Part shown: in pieces, positions 1 to 8,311 of the stretch
Position numbering within the stretch: the first letter of the stretch is position 1
Layout of the letters: every line of letters begins with the position of its first letter
The notes under the pieces: generated by a model
The model's input: the letters and a program-made list of their open reading frames with translations, nothing else
What the model was told of the DNA's origin: nothing
Database searches by the model: none
Made by a program: the position numbers and the translations under genes
From: Mucilaginibacter xinganensis
Lineage (GTDB): Bacteria > Bacteroidota > Bacteroidia > Sphingobacteriales > Sphingobacteriaceae
DNA: 64,000 nt
Assembly (NCBI RefSeq): GCF_002257585.1
Contig: NZ_CP022743.1
Span: 558,001-622,000 of the forward strand
Reading direction: 5' to 3'

Positions 1-659
1 TGGCGGGTGCCGCCAATTTGTGTAAGTTTTGGATATTTTTTTATTTCAACGCGCCAGCCCTGCCCGTCAACCAGGTGCCAGTGAAAATTATTCAGTTTAT
101 AGGCTGCCATAAGGTCAATTACCTGCTTTACCTGCTTCACGTTAAAGAAATGCCGAGACACGTCCAGCATTATCCCCCGGTAACCAAAGCGCGGCTCATC
201 ATTAATAACAAGGCAGGGCAGGCTTTCGGACGCTGCGTGATCAACAGCGAACAGCTGCATCAAGGTTTGAATGCCATAAAACAGCCCGGCACCTTTGCCG
301 ATAACTGTAATTTTACGCGGGGTGATCGTTAATTTATATCCCTCATTAGGCAGACCTGCTGCACCGCGGGAGGTAAATATTACGGATGTACCTCCGCCTT
401 TTACCTTTGGGCTATATTTGATTATCCTGTTGTTTAACCCGCGATTGTTTAACAGGAAATCTTTAAACAACTCTACTGCCTGTTCTTTTGGCCGGTCGGC
501 TTTTATAACGGTAGTTTTACTGAATATAAATTGCCCCGGCGATTTGATCAGCGATACAGGTGCCGGCACAATACCTAGATAAGGGTCTTCCTGGGCGTTA
601 GCAGTATTTAACTGCAAGACTACAAAAAGCGTAAAAAGAGCGGTGGAAATAAACTTCAT
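1..659 (-). CDS. GH20 beta-N-acetylhexosaminidase, N-terminal part (cut by window edge)
   Basis: Reading from an ATG at 659 towards base 1 gives an open frame of 219 codons with no stop, so the gene continues left of the window. It begins with a clear signal peptide (about 23 residues, ending in NTANAQ). A GH20b-like N-terminal domain follows, containing GKGAGLFYGIQTLMQL at roughly residue 110. The start of the GH20 catalytic barrel follows, with YRGIMLDVSRHFF and NNFHWHLVDGQGWR near residues 150-200. These are family signatures of beta-N-acetylhexosaminidases, which remove terminal GlcNAc/GalNAc from glycans or chitin oligomers. The catalytic Asp-Glu pair would lie beyond the edge and cannot be checked. 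The protein is probably periplasmic or outer-membrane associated. It is divergent from lpd across a 234-bp spacer. The family call is secure; the substrate is inferred. Confidence 0.9.
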   Translation of the reverse strand, partial: MKFISTALFTLFVVLQLNTANAQEDPYLGIVPAPVSLIKSPGQFIFSKTTVIKADRPKEQAVELFKDFLLNNRGLNNRIIKYSPKVKGGGTSVIFTSRGAAGLPNEGYKLTITPRKITVIGKGAGLFYGIQTLMQLFAVDHAASESLPCLVINDEPRFGYRGIMLDVSRHFFNVKQVKQVIDLMAAYKLNNFHWHLVDGQGWRVEIKKYPKLTQIGGTR

Positions 660-863
660 GTTTTTGTTTTTAGGCAGATATATCCAATGGCCAGGCTTGT
701 AGCCGGAAAATTTTTAAATGAAAATAATATAACAATTTGACTGCAACTTGTTTTGAGCTAACTGTAATCACATTATTACAAAAAGGGTAAAGCAGGCAGA
801 CAAAAACATTACACAGTCTGTCAACTTTATTATTTTACTGTTTCTTACCCATTTGATAATGAT

Positions 864-871
864 TAACTTTG
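864..871 (+). promoter_or_regulatory. Bacteroidota -7 box for lpd
   Basis: TAACTTTG matches the TAnnTTTG -7 consensus of Bacteroidota housekeeping promoters and ends 22 bases before the lpd ATG. A -33 TTTG is not clear; TTTC at 841-844 has a 19-base spacing. Confidence 0.5.
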
Positions 872-893
872 CGCTCCAACAAATTACAAGCTT

Positions 894-2297
894 ATGCAAT
901 ATGATGTTATCGTTATCGGTTCGGGCCCAGGTGGCTACGTTGCCGCTATACGTTGTGCCCAGCTGGGTTTAAAAACTGCAATAATTGAAAAATATAATAC
1001 TTTAGGGGGCACCTGCCTTAACGTGGGCTGTATCCCTTCAAAAGCGCTGCTTGATTCGTCTGAGCATTACCATAATGCTGCGCATGCATTTGCAACCCAT
1101 GGCATTCAGCTGGATAACCTGAAGGTTGATTTTGGGCAGATGATAAAACGTAAGGAAGAAGTGGTTGCTGCTAATACCAGCGGCATTGCTTACCTGATGA
1201 AGAAGAATAAGATTGACGTGCACACAGGGACAGGATCATTTAAAGATAAAAATACCATTGTAGTAACCAAGGCTGACGGCACCGCTGCGGAGATCACCGG
1301 AAAAAACGTGATCATTGCTACCGGTTCAAAACCATCTGCCTTGCCATTTATTAAAGCAGATAAAAAGCGCATCATAACATCTACTGAAGCTTTGACGCTA
1401 AAAGAGATCCCCAAGCACCTGGTGCTGATTGGCGGCGGTGTTATTGGCCTTGAACTTGGATCGGTATATGCCCGTTTAGGTTCAAAGGTCTCAGTAATCG
1501 AGTTTATGGATGGTATTATCCCAACCATGGATAAAGGCTTGGGTCGCGAATTGCAAAAGGTACTTCAAAAGCTGGGCATGGAATTTTATCTTGGCCATAA
1601 AGTAACAGGAGCAACCGTAAAGGGTAAAGAAGTTACCGTAACATTTGACGACCCTAAAGGAGAGAAAAAAGAACTGAAAGGCGATTATTGCCTGCTGGCT
1701 GTTGGGCGTATTGCTTACACCGATGGGTTAGGGCTGGAAAAAATTGGCTTAACCGTTGAAGAACGCGGGCGTAAAATTACAGTTGATGAGCACCTGGAAA
1801 CCAGTGTAAAAGGCGTTTATGCTATAGGCGATGTTATAAGAGGCGCCATGCTGGCCCACAAAGCCGAGGACGAAGGAACGCTTGTTGCCGAAATCATCGC
1901 CGGGCAAAAACCGCATATTGATTACAACCTGATCCCCGGTGTGGTTTATACCTGGCCGGAAGTTGCGGCCGTTGGCCAAACCGAGGAGCAGTTAAAAACG
2001 GCTGGCATAAAATACAAAACAGGTTCGTTCCCATTCAAAGCCAGTGGCCGGGCACGTGCCAGCGGCGATCTGGATGGTTTTGTAAAAGTGCTGGCAGATG
2101 CCACTACCGATGAAATACTGGGTGTACACATGATTGGGCCGCGCGCCGCTGATATGATTGCCGAAGCGGTTGTTGCAATGGAATACCGTGCATCTGCCGA
2201 AGATATTTCACGGATGAGCCACGCACACCCAACTTATACTGAAGCCATGCGCGAAGCTTGCCTGGCTGCTACTGAAAACAGGGCAATACATATCTAG
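894..2297 (+). CDS. lpdA: Dihydrolipoyl dehydrogenase (E3)
   Basis: This FAD-dependent disulfide oxidoreductase reoxidises dihydrolipoyl groups of 2-oxo acid dehydrogenase complexes and the glycine cleavage system, passing electrons to NAD+. The FAD-binding GSGPGG lies near residue 9, the redox-active pair in GGTCLNVGCIPSKAL near residues 40-45, the NAD-binding GGGVIGLELGS near residue 175, and the C-terminal catalytic His445/Glu450 in HAHPTYTE. The 467-residue length is typical. There is no lipoyl domain and no E1/E2 gene beside it, so it probably serves several complexes. Its transcript ends at the hairpin at 2338-2372. The identification is very secure. Confidence 0.97.
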   Translation: MQYDVIVIGSGPGGYVAAIRCAQLGLKTAIIEKYNTLGGTCLNVGCIPSKALLDSSEHYHNAAHAFATHGIQLDNLKVDFGQMIKRKEEVVAANTSGIAYLMKKNKIDVHTGTGSFKDKNTIVVTKADGTAAEITGKNVIIATGSKPSALPFIKADKKRIITSTEALTLKEIPKHLVLIGGGVIGLELGSVYARLGSKVSVIEFMDGIIPTMDKGLGRELQKVLQKLGMEFYLGHKVTGATVKGKEVTVTFDDPKGEKKELKGDYCLLAVGRIAYTDGLGLEKIGLTVEERGRKITVDEHLETSVKGVYAIGDVIRGAMLAHKAEDEGTLVAEIIAGQKPHIDYNLIPGVVYTWPEVAAVGQTEEQLKTAGIKYKTGSFPFKASGRARASGDLDGFVKVLADATTDEILGVHMIGPRAADMIAEAVVAMEYRASAEDISRMSHAHPTYTEAMREACLAATENRAIHI

Positions 2298-2337
2298 ATT
2301 GAAATTCCAGATCTAAACATTGGTTTGAGTAATACAT

Positions 2338-2372
2338 AAAGAGGTGAAGGCAGATGGTGTCTTCACCTCTTT
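2338..2372 (+). terminator. Rho-independent terminator after lpd
   Basis: A 12-bp perfect stem (AAAGAGGTGAAG / CTTCACCTCTTT) with an 11-base loop is followed by a T-rich stretch. It lies 40 bases after the lpd stop. The remaining bases to 2586 hold no convincing gene, only a weak 8-bp inverted repeat at 2532-2556. Confidence 0.85.
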
Positions 2373-2586
2373 TATTAGGTGGGATCTAAAATGATTCGGG
2401 TATCCCCTGCCTGGAGAAAACATTGTGCTTACGTTATAAGACAAGAAAGTTATATGCATAACAGCTATGTTTCGGCACGTCTCATAGCTGTTGTATCCGT
2501 TCAACAAGTCGTTAACCGAAGTAACAGAGTAGTATCAAAGATGAAGCTTTTGATACGAAAGTTGGCTTTATTATAAACCTTTAGGC

Positions 2587-3132
2587 TTATAGCAATTCCG
2601 GCTTAATTTTTTCAGTGAACTCCTTTGCAAACTTGTAAAGTTTGGGTTGTATCACGGCTGCACAATAAGGATTGCCCGGATTATTGGTGAAATAATTTTG
2701 ATGGTAATCTTCAGCTTTATAAAACTCGCTCGCCGGCGTAACTTCTGTTACAATAGGCTGGTCAAAAACTTTTTCATCGGTCAATCTTTTTATCAGATCC
2801 AAAGCGTGTTGCTTTTGTTGGTCGTTGTGATAAAATATGGCCGAGCGGTATTGTGTGCCGACATCATTGCCCTGCCTGTTTAACGTGGTTGGATTATGCG
2901 TCTTAAAAAACACCAACAGTAATTCATCAAATGATAAAATATCGGCATCGTATTCCAGCTGAATAACTTCTGCATACCCGGTATCGCCCTGGCAGACCTC
3001 TTTATAAGTAGGGTTTTTAGTATGCCCGCCCATATAACCCGAAGTAAGGCTTTTTATGCCTTTAAGGGTCTCAAAAATAGCTTCTGTACACCAAAAGCAG
3101 CCATTGCCCAATGTTATTTTTTCGATTTTCAT
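2587..3132 (-). CDS. msrA: Peptide-methionine (S)-S-oxide reductase MsrA
   Basis: MsrA repairs oxidised proteins by reducing methionine-S-sulfoxide. The signature GNGCFWCTEA carries the catalytic Cys at residue 12 (counted from the ATG at 3132), with a nearby Cys15. GGHTKNPTYKEVC and the EYYHQNYF-like AEDYHQNYF motif are also typical. I chose the ATG at 3132 over a TTG at 3144, because it gives the usual MsrA start directly before the catalytic motif. The resulting 181 residues fit a single-domain MsrA; no MsrB domain is fused. There is no signal peptide, so it is cytoplasmic. It is encoded alone, convergent with lpd. Confidence 0.95.
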   Translation of the reverse strand: MKIEKITLGNGCFWCTEAIFETLKGIKSLTSGYMGGHTKNPTYKEVCQGDTGYAEVIQLEYDADILSFDELLLVFFKTHNPTTLNRQGNDVGTQYRSAIFYHNDQQKQHALDLIKRLTDEKVFDQPIVTEVTPASEFYKAEDYHQNYFTNNPGNPYCAAVIQPKLYKFAKEFTEKIKPELL

Positions 3133-3900
3133 ATTATGTAACAAATGTAAATATCATTTAATTATTTAAGCAGGATGAAAATTAATATGGCAATTTAATT
3201 ATAATTCATAAGCGCGCCTTAATCCTTAAGCACATGTATGGATATTAATACCCACATTGGGCAATTTTTGAGTAATGGGATATTCGGCTTGATATTGCTT
3301 ACGACATAGAAATAAAAAAAATACTTTTTATTTCTATGTCGTAAGCGGGTAACCGGTTGGTAAATCTACAAGTTGTCATAAAAGGTATTTTTGGCTGATA
3401 ATCAGATAATTACCTAAGTATGAAAACTGAAAGGCGAGTGAGCTCGTAAATTAAGCAAACCTGTTGCACGTTTATGAGCAGTAATTCACAGACAATAATG
3501 ATTTTCCAGGTATTGCGGAACGAATTATAAATGAAAGCGTTAATTACCTAGCTGGCTATAGCATAGTATTTGTTTGTATGTAGTACCCGTAGGTCAGCTA
3601 ACGTCAATTTGAGAGCCTTGTTATTTATTATTATATATTATGTAATAATAAATAATTTTTATAATATTAGCAAATTATAAGTTTTTGATTTTGATAGTGT
3701 TGTATTGATGGGCTAAGATGTTTAAATGTTAGTAATTATCAACATTTGGTAATAGTAAAATTATTATTATTGAGTGATTGAAAATTATTGAGTAAAAAAA
3801 GGTATTAACCACAGCGGCTTTTATGTATTATTTTATATAAATGCTTATTAATTAATATTGTTAAATATTTTAATTTCTAATTAATTTAAACTATTTCGTT
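3133..3900. other. AT-rich intergenic region without a gene
   Basis: About 770 bases lie between msrA (leftward) and the first giant secreted protein (rightward). No frame gives a recognisable product. The region becomes strongly AT-rich from about 3600 (long runs of A/T up to the TTG start at 3901), as expected of a promoter and 5' untranslated region. Its one striking element is the perfect inverted repeat at 3297-3346, listed separately. Confidence 0.6.
3297..3346. repeat. Perfect 22-bp inverted repeat, 6-base loop
   Basis: The left arm (3297-3318, GCTTACGACATAGAAATAAA plus AA) is the exact reverse complement of the right arm (3325-3346). The loop is AAATAC. The arms end in A/T-rich tracts next to the loop and in GCTTAC outside. 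There is no T-run after it on either strand, so it is a poor rho-independent terminator. It may be a cruciform, a regulator site, or a remnant of a short inverted-repeat element; none of these is shown by the sequence. Confidence 0.9.
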
Positions 3901-6900
3901 TTGAAGACAAGATTATACCGGTTGTTATACTGCTGTGCAGTTTTTTTTATTTTTATTTTCCCCGCTGCCAACGCGGTAGCCGCTACTACAATAGCAAGCA
4001 TAACCGGCGGGTTGGCGGCTAACCCATTAAACATAAGTCAAACTGCCATTGCCGTTTACGGTTTTTCTGTAAGAACCACTTCTACTACCACTTTTACCGG
4101 GTTTACATTTTCTGCTACACAAACAATCGGCACTTATTTTTCAAACTTTAAAATATACAGTTCTACAAACACTACTTACACCGCCGGAACGGACCCTATT
4201 GTTACCGGTGCAAGTATAGTTGTGGGTGCAACAACCATATCTATTACAATTCCTACTGCAACTGTAAACAGCGGATCAACTGCAACAAACTTCTTTTTAG
4301 TTGCGGATTATACCGTAGCCAGTTCAACTTCAAGTACTTTTCAATTTGCCCTTACCGGCACAACATCCAGTGCCGCCTATACAGGGGGCACACAGGCGGG
4401 TATAAATTACACTTTGTCGGCGTCCACCTGTGATTGGGTTGGCAATACCAGCAATGCATGGGCAACGCCCGGAAACTGGCAGGCGGGCCGCGTGCCCGGA
4501 ACTTATGATGCTGTTCAGATAGCGGTAAACTATTCGCCTAACAGCACCAATAGTGTTCCGGTGGTAAGCACGTCGACCAACATAGGGTCGCTAACATTTG
4601 GTGGCTTATTTACCAGCGGTGGTGTAAATTTCCCGGGTGTAAGTGTTAACACCGGCAAAACGCTGGCTGTCAGCGGCGATATAAATGTTATAGTAGATGC
4701 CAATCCCGGGAGTTACACCTATACGGGTACGCCGGTTGTTGCGCCATACCCTACTACCTCGCTGCCCACCAACCAGTTTTTAATAAAGGGTGCCGGAACG
4801 TTATCTGCGGTAAATTTTAATATCAACGCCAATTACGATAGTCAGGCTGCCCAATCAACCCAGCAGGCGGTGATTTCCTCTATCACAAATCTTGTACTTT
4901 CGGGCAATATGGTGCTAACATCCGAAAATTACAGGCCCGGCGGCACCACCTATAACCAGGTTGCCAGCTTTTATTTAACTGATGGAACTACCGACATAGC
5001 GGGTAAGGTAAAATTGGTAAATACTGTTTCTGGTACCACCACCTACCCGGTTAGCGGTTTCATGATTAACCCTACAACATCAGCGGGCGCTACACTCCAG
5101 CTCGATAACGCAACGCCATGGTCATTACTTACTGCTAACGGATCAAACTATATCGACCTGAACAATACCTATGCAGAGGTAAACTATGCGGGTACCGGCC
5201 AAACAATCACTACATCAACTGCTATAACCGGTTTGCCATCGGGGCTAACTTATTATGATCTTACGCTTTCCGGCGGTACGCAAACACCTGCAGCAGGCAC
5301 GCTAACAGTAGGGCACGATTTTACCACAACATCCACTGCTGCCAATTTTAACACCAATAATACGGTATTAACGGTAAGCGATATTTCCTATATAAACGGA
5401 GGTACGATGAACCTGGGTTCCGGCACTTTTACATCCACTAATGGCATCGATATTTATGGCACTTCGGTGCTTAACGGGGGGAGCGGAAATATTGTGGACG
5501 GAAACTTTTTCCGTGTAAATAATGATCTTTCAAATGCTACGGTTAATTTGGGAAGCGGCACCACAACTATTGCCAATGCTGCACAATTTTTCGGAGGTAC
5601 AACAACTTGCGGGACAGGGGCAGTTAGCATAACACAGTCAACTCAAATCTATACAGGGGCAACCCTAAACGCAGGCTCAGCCAGCGGGGCGTCATTAACC
5701 TTTACGGGCTCTTATCAAAATTTCTCGGGTGGTGCGTTTACCGCAGGAGGTGGAAGCGTATTTTATAATGGCAGCTATTCCAATTCAGGAACCTTTACCG
5801 CAGGTACGGGTACAGTTTATTTTAACCTTGCCGGTGCGCAGGCCTTAAGTGATAACAGCACTGCCGGAACAACATTTAACAAGGTGAACTTCCAAAACAG
5901 CGGCACCAAAACAATGTCGGGCACCAAGGGCTTTGCGGTATCAAATATCGGGGTGCTCACCATGGCCGGCACTGCTTCTTTAGCAGCAGGTGGTGTTTTA
6001 ACTTTAAGATCTGACGCAACAGGTACTGCTACAGTGGCTGCTATACCGGCTGCCTGCTCGGTAACCGGAACGGTAAAAGTTGAACGGTATATAACCGGCG
6101 GCGCAGGTTATCGAGGTTACCGGATCCTTTCATCGCCGGTTAGTGTTGGTACAGACGGCAGCGGGAATAAAATTTGGAGTATTGATTACATTGTAAACAG
6201 TACTTATGTGTCGGGCACCAGCTTTCCCGCTACAGCTACCAGTAAAGTAGGTAACCCGTGTTTTTATCTGTACCGGGAGAACCTTGCACCTACTTACAGC
6301 TCGTTTTTAACCAGTAACAACCGGGGGATAAAAAGCATTGCCAGTTCACCATCGTATACTATTGATATTGACGGTGGGCCTTACAGTATTCCTGTAGGTA
6401 ACGGCGTTATGTATTTTTTCAGGGGCAGCACAACTACTACCAGTCCTTATACCAGTTCATCAACACCGGTAGCCGCTACAGTAACGGCCAGCGGTACTTT
6501 AACGCAGGGAAACGTACAGGTGGTTGACTGGTACAATCCAACAAGTACAACACTGAGCGTTACCACTTTGGCGGGAAACGCTTCAGTGCGCGGGCTCAAC
6601 CTGATAGGCAACCCTTATGCATCGCCTATTGACTGGAGCAAGTTTAGCAGTACGGTTGCAACCAACGCTATTTATGGCCCCAATGTCAATCCAACCATAT
6701 ATGAACTTAAACCTGGCACCAACGCCTATGGTACCTACAACGCGTTGACAACGGCAGCATTAAACAATGGAAGCCCGATTGTTTCCAGCGGACAGGGCTT
6801 TTTTGTACAGGCTAATAATTCAGGTACGGCAACTTTAAAATTTACTGAGAATGCCAAAACGCTGGTTCAACCGTCCGGCTTTACGTACCTGGCTGGCGCA

Positions 6901-7935
6901 TCAACAGAAAACACGGCGTATAATCAGTATATGATCCTGAACATATCAAAAGACACCACCAGTAAAAGCGAAATCCTTATAGGGCTTAACGCGGGTTCAG
7001 GCAAAAAATATAACCATATAGAAGACGATAAATATTTTGCAAGCCAAAATTTAGCACAGTCTATGTGGATCACCTCGGCTGACAGTATCAATTTAGTTTC
7101 CAAATGGATGCCGATGCCGAAGGCAAAACTGGCCGACACGGCTTTCCTAACTGTAAAAGCAGCCACCAGCGGGCGCTACACCATTGCCCGAAGCGACCTG
7201 AAACCAGTTCCTGCATTGTACGACATCTGGCTAATGGACAATTATAAAAAAGATTCGCTGGACATTAAACATAATTCAACCTACGCTTTTGATGTAAACC
7301 TGGCCGATACCAACAGTTTCGGGGCGCACCGTTTCCAGGTTATCATTCGCCAGAACCCTGCGCTGGGTGTCCATTTATTAAACTTTGCCGCAGTTAAGGC
7401 TACAGCAGGCGCAAAAGTAAGCTGGAAAACAGAAAACGAAGCCGACTATACCCATTTCGCTGTTGAACGCAGCACCGATAACGGCGTAACTTTTACCCAG
7501 CTTAACACCGTTGTATCCAGCTTTCAGCAAACGTACAGTTTCGTTGACGAAAACCCTCCTATTGCTGTTAACCAGTATCGTTTAAAGCTAACAGACCTGG
7601 ATGGCACTGTAACCTATTCAAAGGTGGTTACCCTGATGTATTCTACATTAAGCAATATTGTAGCTTATAATCCTATAAGCATTTATCCAAACCCAACTAA
7701 AGGCAACCTCAATGTTTCCATAACACCAAACACGTTATCATTACCTACCTCGGGCGATTACTCGTTTAACATAGTAATTACGGGGAGTAACGGAGTGGTT
7801 GTAAAGAAGGCGATAACCTCGCAATTGGAGTGGCAGGACAATGTTGCAAGCCTGACACCCGGGTCGTATGTTGTACAAATCATTAATAACAAAGATAAAA
7901 GCGTGGTAGGTAAAACCAAGTTTGTGAAAATGTAA
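3901..7935 (+). CDS. Giant T9SS-sorted surface protein, beta-helix-like N-terminal part
   Basis: This 1344-residue protein starts at a TTG, the only start that preserves a signal peptide (residues 1-27, hydrophobic core then PAANAVAA). After a Ser/Thr-rich N-terminal module comes a WVGNTSNAWATPGNW motif near residue 180. A long Gly/Thr/Ser/Asn-rich region of short imperfect repeats (about 430-690) suggests a beta-helix. From about residue 720 (GTVKVERYITGGAGYRGY) to the end it is closely similar to the neighbour at 8312. An Ig/FN3-like segment (about 1160-1245) precedes a C-terminal T9SS type A sorting domain (YPNPTKG near 1260, ending in VVGKTKFVKM). The family implies export through T9SS and attachment or release at the cell surface. 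No catalytic motif is recognised; adhesion or matrix function is a guess. Confidence 0.85.
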   Translation: MKTRLYRLLYCCAVFFIFIFPAANAVAATTIASITGGLAANPLNISQTAIAVYGFSVRTTSTTTFTGFTFSATQTIGTYFSNFKIYSSTNTTYTAGTDPIVTGASIVVGATTISITIPTATVNSGSTATNFFLVADYTVASSTSSTFQFALTGTTSSAAYTGGTQAGINYTLSASTCDWVGNTSNAWATPGNWQAGRVPGTYDAVQIAVNYSPNSTNSVPVVSTSTNIGSLTFGGLFTSGGVNFPGVSVNTGKTLAVSGDINVIVDANPGSYTYTGTPVVAPYPTTSLPTNQFLIKGAGTLSAVNFNINANYDSQAAQSTQQAVISSITNLVLSGNMVLTSENYRPGGTTYNQVASFYLTDGTTDIAGKVKLVNTVSGTTTYPVSGFMINPTTSAGATLQLDNATPWSLLTANGSNYIDLNNTYAEVNYAGTGQTITTSTAITGLPSGLTYYDLTLSGGTQTPAAGTLTVGHDFTTTSTAANFNTNNTVLTVSDISYINGGTMNLGSGTFTSTNGIDIYGTSVLNGGSGNIVDGNFFRVNNDLSNATVNLGSGTTTIANAAQFFGGTTTCGTGAVSITQSTQIYTGATLNAGSASGASLTFTGSYQNFSGGAFTAGGGSVFYNGSYSNSGTFTAGTGTVYFNLAGAQALSDNSTAGTTFNKVNFQNSGTKTMSGTKGFAVSNIGVLTMAGTASLAAGGVLTLRSDATGTATVAAIPAACSVTGTVKVERYITGGAGYRGYRILSSPVSVGTDGSGNKIWSIDYIVNSTYVSGTSFPATATSKVGNPCFYLYRENLAPTYSSFLTSNNRGIKSIASSPSYTIDIDGGPYSIPVGNGVMYFFRGSTTTTSPYTSSSTPVAATVTASGTLTQGNVQVVDWYNPTSTTLSVTTLAGNASVRGLNLIGNPYASPIDWSKFSSTVATNAIYGPNVNPTIYELKPGTNAYGTYNALTTAALNNGSPIVSSGQGFFVQANNSGTATLKFTENAKTLVQPSGFTYLAGASTENTAYNQYMILNISKDTTSKSEILIGLNAGSGKKYNHIEDDKYFASQNLAQSMWITSADSINLVSKWMPMPKAKLADTAFLTVKAATSGRYTIARSDLKPVPALYDIWLMDNYKKDSLDIKHNSTYAFDVNLADTNSFGAHRFQVIIRQNPALGVHLLNFAAVKATAGAKVSWKTENEADYTHFAVERSTDNGVTFTQLNTVVSSFQQTYSFVDENPPIAVNQYRLKLTDLDGTVTYSKVVTLMYSTLSNIVAYNPISIYPNPTKGNLNVSITPNTLSLPTSGDYSFNIVITGSNGVVVKKAITSQLEWQDNVASLTPGSYVVQIINNKDKSVVGKTKFVKM

Positions 7936-7979
7936 GTTAAAATCCTGATGTAAATTAGTTTGTTATCACCTGCATATTT

Positions 7980-8016
7980 AACACCCTGAATTATTCCCAT
8001 AATAATTCAGGGTGTT
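7980..8016 (+). terminator. Strong rho-independent terminator
   Basis: A perfect 16-bp stem (AACACCCTGAATTATT / AATAATTCAGGGTGTT) with a 5-base loop is followed by TT. It separates the two T9SS genes, so they are probably separate transcripts. The bases 8017-8311 are AT-rich and hold no gene that I can support. Confidence 0.9.
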
Positions 8017-8311
8017 TTGCTATTAGACCTCCTGTCCGGTTTGTTATTTGAACCATCAAAGATTTAAAAAAAAACATAACCTATTTAAATTCTTTTCGTA
8101 AAAGTACCTGCATTAATTATTTGCGGGTTGGTAACTGCTGCTTAGGTGGTTGTATTCAACGTTTTAGCTAATGACTGTTGCGGACTAAAAAAGCTTATAA
8201 AGTTGTTAAGGTTTCATGATTATTTACAAGAATGCCGATGCGCTCGACGCTTGTAATTTATAAAAATTTAACAATGCTGCTGTAGGATTTATATAAGTTG
8301 ACGTTAAAAAT

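Noticed and set aside
18..582. Two plus-strand open frames (104 and 95 codons) at the left edge
   Set aside because: They are antisense to the GH20 hexosaminidase frame, which carries clear family motifs on the minus strand; the plus-strand products match nothing recognisable.
2379..2576. 65-codon plus-strand frame after lpd
   Set aside because: It starts inside the lpd terminator region, has no recognisable domain, promoter or ribosome-binding site, and looks like chance.
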